DNA of 64,000 nt from contig CP141144.1 of NCBI GenBank assembly GCA_035235625.1, positions 30,811,014-30,875,013 of the forward strand, given 5' to 3'. Made by a program: the position numbers and the translations under genes. The stretch is from Saururus chinensis. Its lineage: Eukaryota > Streptophyta > Magnoliopsida > Piperales > Saururaceae. Below the pieces are notes generated by a model. It was not told the origin of the DNA, did no database searches, and saw only the letters and a list, made by a program, of their open reading frames with translations. This document shows, piece after piece, positions 58,389 to 64,000 of this stretch. Each line of letters starts with the position of its first letter. Positions within the stretch are counted from its first letter, which is position 1.

Positions 58389-59342
58389 ACCATGGTATGG
58401 GCTTGGGCCAACATGGTCCTACTTGTTTAAAGTTTGGTGAGCTAGTATGGGCCACAGGGTCAAAGGACAATGGGGACAATTGTGCAACCCCACAGTAACC
58501 ATCTTGACATACATACTCATGGGACCTATATCTGACATATATGCACACTAGGTATGTGACTAGCGTGTGCATATTTATTTTATGGGCCGGACCTTAGGAT
58601 ATGTGTCTTCGGTAGTACCCATGGATAGAGAGGGATCATATCATGACCATGGTTGCGTATAGGGGCTCAGGATTTTGTGGGCTTGTGTGATAGAGCCCAC
58701 ATCTATTGCATTAGACCCTCTAGATAATCCACGTAAGCCCATGTGACTTAAGGACGTGTAGAGAGAGAGTATACAAGGGATATTAATAGTGGAAAGCCCT
58801 AATCTATTCCCTCCCCTCTCCCCCTCTCTCCCAACATGCCCCCACCCTATTTCTTTCTCTCTTATCGTGAATTAACAAGGAAGAGGAAGAAAAGGGTCGA
58901 CCGCCCCCTCCCTCTTCCTCCTTGTCACCTTCCTTAAAATGGAACAAGCATTGGGAAGTGTGCCACCAACTTGATTCAAAAGAGGAATCAAAAGGTGGCT
59001 TAGGCACACATCAAAGGCTCTACAAATGATTGAAAAGGGATTTGAGGGATCTACACATAATTTACAATGTATTTCCCTTCCTCTCTTTATTTAATTGATA
59101 TTCAATTGTACACAAGCGTCATGTTGAACGGGGTCCTAGAGGAAATCAGCCCCAAAGGTCAATTTACATTCTTCCTTTATCTCAATATGATTATTCTGTA
59201 TTATCCCAATACTTGTTTATTGCTTATGATTACTTGATTTTCATTTGCATGCCCGGAGATGCTAGAAAATAACGAGATTTTCTCAATTTGCCATCCCTTG
59301 GGCTCGTACCCTTCCACTCTTCTAATGTGCTACCACTCTACA

Positions 59343-59691
59343 GCCCAAACTAAAAAACATAATCCTACACCAAAGAGTCAACCTAACTCATGTATGTTGA
59401 GCAACAGTTTGGGCCACATAGAGGAGCTTACCAGTCATTGTTAGTCCCCCTATCTCATACTAAGTGTTGTATTCAATATTTCAAAAAGATTAAATTTCAT
59501 TTAGTTTGAAAAACAATATAGCACACTTAACATAGGATTCCATTCCCAGACATGTAGTGGTTCCCCTGGTTGGACATTTTGGCAAAACTCAGGTAAAACT
59601 ATGTTAGGACATAATTGTATATTTCTTCTCTTTGTTCAACAAAGTAATGTTGAATCAATGAAAAATATCTTGAGTATAATTTAAGTGAAAT
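59343..59691. repeat. 3' flank of H, copy of 46479-46820
   Basis: Collinear with the G flank up to TTTAAGTGAAA at 59690; no gene. The following LTR K begins here. Confidence 0.75.
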
Positions 59692-60189
59692 TGTAACATC
59701 TGTAGTTTTTAAACTAATTTTTTTGTGGACAAAGTTAAGTGTATTGAATAGGGCTCAGTGACACGAGTGTAACAAACCCAAGAACATGCGAAACAGAGGT
59801 CGGGAGCAAAAGTTATTACTATGGGAAATGTGCCATATGGGCTGGATCTACTTCAAAGTGCAGAATAACCCACCGATATGAGGTTTAGTTTTGAAGGGCT
59901 CATTAATAAGAGTCAATATGTACCAAGAATGCCCAATTCCGACTTGGGGATAAGAAGTTGTCGCGTTTTGAAGTTAGAATTGGGTTTTAAAGAAAATAAT
60001 AATAAAATAATGATTGATAACGTCAGTCAAGTCAGAGTCGAGCTGCCAGGTCGATGTGCTGCCCCGAACAGCGTGATCATGGTCATCTGTATCATGTGAT
60101 CACGTGGTACACGTTAGGCACGTGCCGACCACACGTGTAGTCAAATGGGCGTGTGGCACGCATCCATGCTAGCGGGATTCTATTTCTCC

Positions 60190-60197
60190 TATAAATA
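60190..60197 (+). promoter_or_regulatory. TATA box of LTR K
   Basis: TATAAATA, about 500 bases into LTR K, in the position expected for an LTR promoter. Confidence 0.5.
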
Positions 60198-61023
60198 CTC
60201 ATTTCTATTCAAACTTCTGGAAGAGTTCTATAGTCTATCTGAGTCCGTTTTCCTCCATTCAAGAGGTGTGTCTTCCAAAATCGAGCATATGGGATGTCAT
60301 GGCAGGGTTATTTTTTGTTTTGAGAACTCTATGACTTAGAAATGTGACATCTAATTTTGGGGTATCCAGTGTATTGTTTATTTTCTCGCGCAGGATGCAA
60401 GGTTGGGACTCTTATCCTCACTTAAGACATAACTTATAATAGTTGTCTTCGAAAGTTTATCTAAATAATTCTAGTTAAATACTTGAGCAATTTTCGGGCA
60501 TGTTTTTGGGATTGCCTCATGTACTTTTTTTATTGAGTGATTTTCTCTTGAATTTAATTATGAATTATGCTTTATCATATTTGTGATATAAAGAAAATCT
60601 TGCTTCGCCATTATTTTAATTATACTTGAGTATAGTAAGATTGAAAGATGGCTTTATGGAATTGTTGCTCTTTCAAAATGATTTTAGAAATGCATACAAT
60701 CATGACAATCGAGTTACTGAGATGAGATAGATAAGGGGTAACTGTCTTATTGGAATGCGCAACTAAACCTACCTTTATAATCGTTATCAGTAACACGACC
60801 ATGACTTGTAGAGGCGAGGCTAGGAGTTTGAAAGGTTGATCTTCATGGAAGATTGTTTAAAGTAAAGAGAAAGAGAAGGAAATTTCCGTTTGAGCCGGGA
60901 ATATAAGAAATTTAATTATCTGGAACTTAGATTGGTAGACGCACCGATAGAGTTTCATAATAGAGAGTACATAGGTGTATTCTTGTTTAGAATCAAATAT
61001 ACGGTACGCACATTAGCCTGGTG

Positions 61024-61104
61024 AGCCCCTAACGAAGGGCAAGACCCCTAATTAGCCCCTAAAGAAGGGCAAGACCCCTAATTAGCCCCTAATGAAGAGC
61101 AACT
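61024..61104. repeat. 30-bp tandem repeat
   Basis: Two full units and a partial third of AGCCCCTAAAGAAGGGCAAG followed by ACCCCTAATT (61024-61053, 61054-61083, 61084-61104). Confidence 0.9.
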
Positions 61105-61130
61105 ATTAAGGCTATGTGCACTAGGATAGA

Positions 61131-62980
61131 TACTACAACAAATGATGCTTATAGCGACGCATTTTTTGCGACGTATACTTATACGTCGCTAGTTATATGT
61201 TATTAGCGACGTATATCTATACGTCGCTAATATTTATATCATTACCGGCATAAGTATACATATGTTGCTATAACCGTAATTACTTGCAACGTTTATGGTC
61301 TTCCGTCACTAATACAACTCCCGCCCCCGCCAGAAAATCTATTACCGACACTTTCTCTAATATGTCGATATTAAATCATCTATTTGCAACTAAGAAAATT
61401 ATATGTCATAAATATATACCACTTTCAGCGACATATACAATGTCCGTCGCAAATAAACATAATTAATAATTAAATCCAAAAAAATGAGAATTTGAACTCA
61501 CATACTTGCGACATAAATATTATTGCGTCGCAATTGAGTAAATAAATTCAAGACAAATACCAAATTATGTCGGTACAAACGAAGCCCTTAGCGACACATA
61601 TCATTTCTGTCACAAATAAACATTATGTATAATTAAAAGAAAATTAAAACAAGAATTTGAGGTTCGATTCTTGCGACGAACGATATGTTCATCGGTAAAA
61701 ACTACTCCTTTTTCGACATATCTTGCGTTTGTCGCCAAAAACCATAAGTTACAATTAAAAAAATTGAAAACGACAACTTGTGGTGACATACTTGTGACAT
61801 ATCGAATTTTAGGTCGCAAATAATAAATACTAATAGTGATAGATTTAATTTCAGTCACCAATAACCATAATTTATAATAAAAAAATGAGGTCCAATTGAG
61901 CTATCTGCAACATATATGTTAGTCCATTGCAAGTAATTAAATGTGTTAGGTGTAAAATAATATGTATATATTAGGCGCAATGTATATTGATATATGTCGC
62001 TACTAATATACACTAATAGCGTCGTATGGAATATCCATCGCTAGTGTTCTATGTCTATCGCGACGTATGTGACATGTACATCGCAAGTGAGGTATTAGTC
62101 GCAACGTATATACATACATCGCAATAAATATAACTTTTTAAACATTAACTAGTTTAAAAAATGGGTCAATTATACCAATCACCAAAATATAAATACTGAA
62201 AAAATAAGAGATTTTTTTATTTAATATTCGGTGGTTCATGCTCTGGAGGGTAGCATCATCAGATCAAATTTCAACAGTGCACGAGGGTGTGCATACTTCT
62301 AGTGCAGTTATTTAATTACGTACGCACCTTATAAAATTATATTTGGTATATGTGTATATCCCCAAACGTGTGCACCTCCTAAGGATGCGCTGAAGCTCAA
62401 CATGACTTACATCGGAATAAATGTAATATGCGAAAACGTCGCATTACTTCTCACTACTAGTTTGAGATCGCAATATGTGTGATATTAATGATACGTTTCC
62501 TTATCGATTAGAAATTTGATATCTTGTATCCCAAATGTGGCCCGTGTATGATGACTTCGGAAAGTTAAAAAATTTTAAAGTTGTGGTATATTTATATAGA
62601 ATATATATATATATTAAAATACTCATGTATTTGGAAAATTGGTATACATTAGTAGCGACGTATATGATCATACGTCATTACTAATAGACACTAATGGCAA
62701 CGAATGTTATACACGTCGCTATAGGTGTATATCACTAGCGCGTATATTGCATATACGTTGCTATTGATCATTACTCACGATGTATATATATACGTCGCAA
62801 TAAATATGACTTTTTTAACATTAACTAGTTTAAAAAATGGGTTATGTATACCAATCACCAAAATATAAATACTGAAAAAATAAGATAATTTTTTTTAATA
62901 TTCGGTGGTTCTTGCCTTGGTGGTCAACATTGTCGTATTAAATTGTGACCGTGTACGAGGGAGTGCGTAATATATGTTCA
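61131..62980. mobile_element. CACTA-like transposon terminal region
   Basis: TACTACAACAAATGATGC at 61131 is one base from the usual CACTACAA start of CACTA elements. It is followed by dense subterminal words of the type GCGACGTATA..TATACGTCGC in both orientations (61152-61225, 61400-61520, 61980-62110, 62650-62805), as expected for transposase-binding repeats. No transposase domain is seen and the opposite TIR was not found with certainty, so this is a non-autonomous or partial copy and the right limit is approximate. Confidence 0.6.
61990..62972. repeat. direct duplication of about 305 bp inside the CACTA-like region
   Basis: Copy 1 is about 61990-62297 and copy 2 about 62667-62972, offset about 675 bases. 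Both contain TTAACTAGTTTAAAAAATGG, ACCAATCACCAAAATATAAA and TATTCGGTGGTTC, and end in an ACGAGGG-type stretch. Confidence 0.85.
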
Positions 62981-63480
62981 AAGATTTATATATAGACGCC
63001 ATTGAGGGTATCGTGTAGTATATCTAAACTGAATTACATAACAAATTAAGGAGCAAATTAATAGGGCTTATATTCCCATTAGCTAAACAAATAGATCCAA
63101 ATTTACGTTGTTATACAATTATGCCTACATCCCCCATCCCTACTAAAAATTCGAGGAAAATTAGGTTACCAGTTATTAATAAGTATTGGTGGCACATACA
63201 TCTGTTAATGGTATTAAGGATATACAATATTAATTGTACAACACACATTTACCTACCTTGCTATACGATGTGTGCCATTGGATAAATATATAATATCTAT
63301 TTCTATATTGCATTATAATATAAAAATTTATTAACATTAAAAATATTGAGAAGCCTAGTTTGGAATATTCTTACATAACTGACCCAGCCACTATATTAAC
63401 CATAAAATAATCCATTAGTCTCGTATTAATTGTTTAATTTGAAAAAAAATTGATATTTAAAAAGTTAATTAATTAACCTT
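62981..63480. other. AT-rich DNA, no gene seen
   Basis: No recognisable gene, RNA or transposon end between the CACTA-like region and the GC-rich block. Confidence 0.5.
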
Positions 63481-63665
63481 TATACTCCATCTACTAACCT
63501 TTCTAACAAGTGCCGATGACCATATTGGCCTGACGGATGCGGGCAACATCTCGGACCTATATGGCCCTATCTACTCGGACGGCAGGCGCTTTCCCAGACA
63601 CGAATTAGCAGGAGTCAAGGGTAAGAAACCTGTTCGACCCCACTCGGCGACTTTTCCCGCCCCCA

Positions 63666-63940
63666 CCCCCATGGCAATTTTTCCCACCTGCGCCATTCAC
63701 AGAGCTTCCCACGTCCCTCCCTCTGCCGTCAGCCCCCCCACCCTCTACAGAATCGTCCCCCCCCTCGCTGCAATTTTTTCCCACCCGCGCTGCTTCCTGC
63801 GTCCCTCTGCCATCAGCCCCCGCCCTCAACAGAATCCTTCCCTCTCCCCCCGCTGCAAGTTTTTCCTACCCGCGCCGCTTCCCGCGCCCCACTGCCGCCA
63901 GCCCCCCGCCCTCTACAGAATCCCCCCACCCCGTCTCCTT
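63666..63940. repeat. GC-rich tandem repeat at the right edge
   Basis: Three units of about 85-98 bp, starting near 63668, 63767 and 63852. Each contains GCAA(T/G)TTTTTCC, ACCCGCGC, CAGCCCCC and CTACAGAATC or CAACAGAATC. The block from 63500 to the end is strongly C-rich with many CG steps, unlike the rest of the window, and could belong to the promoter or 5' region of a gene beyond 64000, or to another repeat family. Confidence 0.75.
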
Positions 63941-64000
63941 TTTTCGTCCGCTCCCGATGTCCCGTTCCGATCATCTCCCTGTCAAAGACTTCAGCCCCTT

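Larger units (their letters stand above)
48891..59342 (+). mobile_element. Copia copy H, 5'-less duplicate of G, with F inserted
   Basis: From about 48900 the sequence follows G from about 41275 through gag, pol, the tandem polypurine units and the 3' LTR, and continues into the same 3' flank. No 5' LTR or PBS is present. Removing element F and one ACCAT leaves about 5.3 kb to the end of the shared flank, close to the 5.5 kb of the matching G segment. Because host flank is shared as well, H is best explained as a duplication of part of the G locus, not as a separate insertion. Very degraded. Confidence 0.75.
52919..59342 (+). repeat. 3' LTR of copy H, interrupted by element F
   Basis: LTR parts are 52919-52929 (TGTTGGACCAT) and 58394-59342, about 960 bp together, ending CACTCTACA. 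Confidence 0.82.
59692..61130 (+). repeat. Gypsy-type LTR K, right end not defined
   Basis: Begins TGTAACATCTG at 59692, inside otherwise duplicated flank. GAGGTCGGGAGCAAAAGTTAT near 59800 resembles GAGACCGGGAACAAAAGTTAT in the LTR of element B (quoted in part), and TATAAATACTC at 60190 is a good TATA box. No PBS, gag or pol follows, and I cannot find its end or a target duplication before the CACTA-like DNA, which may have inserted into it. Short frames within are not credible genes. Confidence 0.5.

Noticed and set aside
63605-63829. Gly-rich minus-strand frame at the right edge
   Set aside because: It follows the C-rich tandem repeat and changes phase between units.

Overview
The window reads as repeat-dominated nuclear DNA of a flowering plant. 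The evidence is the mix of families: Ty1/Copia elements primed by initiator-Met tRNA, plant chromodomain Ty3/Gypsy elements (Tekay/Del-like, Reina-like and Galadriel-like), hAT and CACTA DNA transposons, a Stowaway MITE, and a plant-type tRNA-Pro(TGG). I cannot name the species or choose between monocot and dicot. I see no intact host protein gene; the only likely host gene is the tRNA.

Layout. 1-4113: AT-rich DNA opening with a 22-bp minisatellite, plus one weak candidate exon. 4114-10517: Copia element A (+), TSD TATTT. 11321-19162: Tekay/Del-like Gypsy element B (-), TSD GGATG. 19930-20540: a long GGT-type triplet array, followed by a LINE zf-RVT fragment. 21777-23088: a non-autonomous hAT-like element, TSD GTCATTAG. 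23462-33193: Galadriel-like Gypsy element D (-), TSD CTAGG, which contains Reina-like element E (25309-28804, TSD AAGCG). 33241-46478: Copia element G (+), whose 5' end has been hit twice by large solo LTRs: I (34018-37428, TSD AAATC) inside the 5' LTR, and J (37638-40727, TSD GTATC) inside the primer-binding site. 46979-47050: tRNA-Pro. 48325-48890: a paralogue of the DNA flanking G that lacks G. 48891-59342: Copia copy H, a duplicate of the 3' part of G, with Reina-like element F (52930-58388, TSD ACCAT) inserted 11 bases into its 3' LTR. 59692 onwards: a Gypsy-type LTR, then CACTA-like terminal DNA (61131 to about 62980), then a GC-rich tandem repeat at the right edge.

The parts form a stratified record rather than a working system. 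Nesting gives relative ages: G is older than I, J and the G/H duplication; H is older than F; D is older than E. All LTR elements are treated as fossils; every coding region examined is degraded. I found no convincing new biological system. The most unusual things are the 22-bp palindromic minisatellite, the two solo LTRs with shared non-canonical ends (one splitting a primer-binding site exactly), the duplicated polypurine-tract units in G and H, and the empty-site paralogue beside the occupied one.
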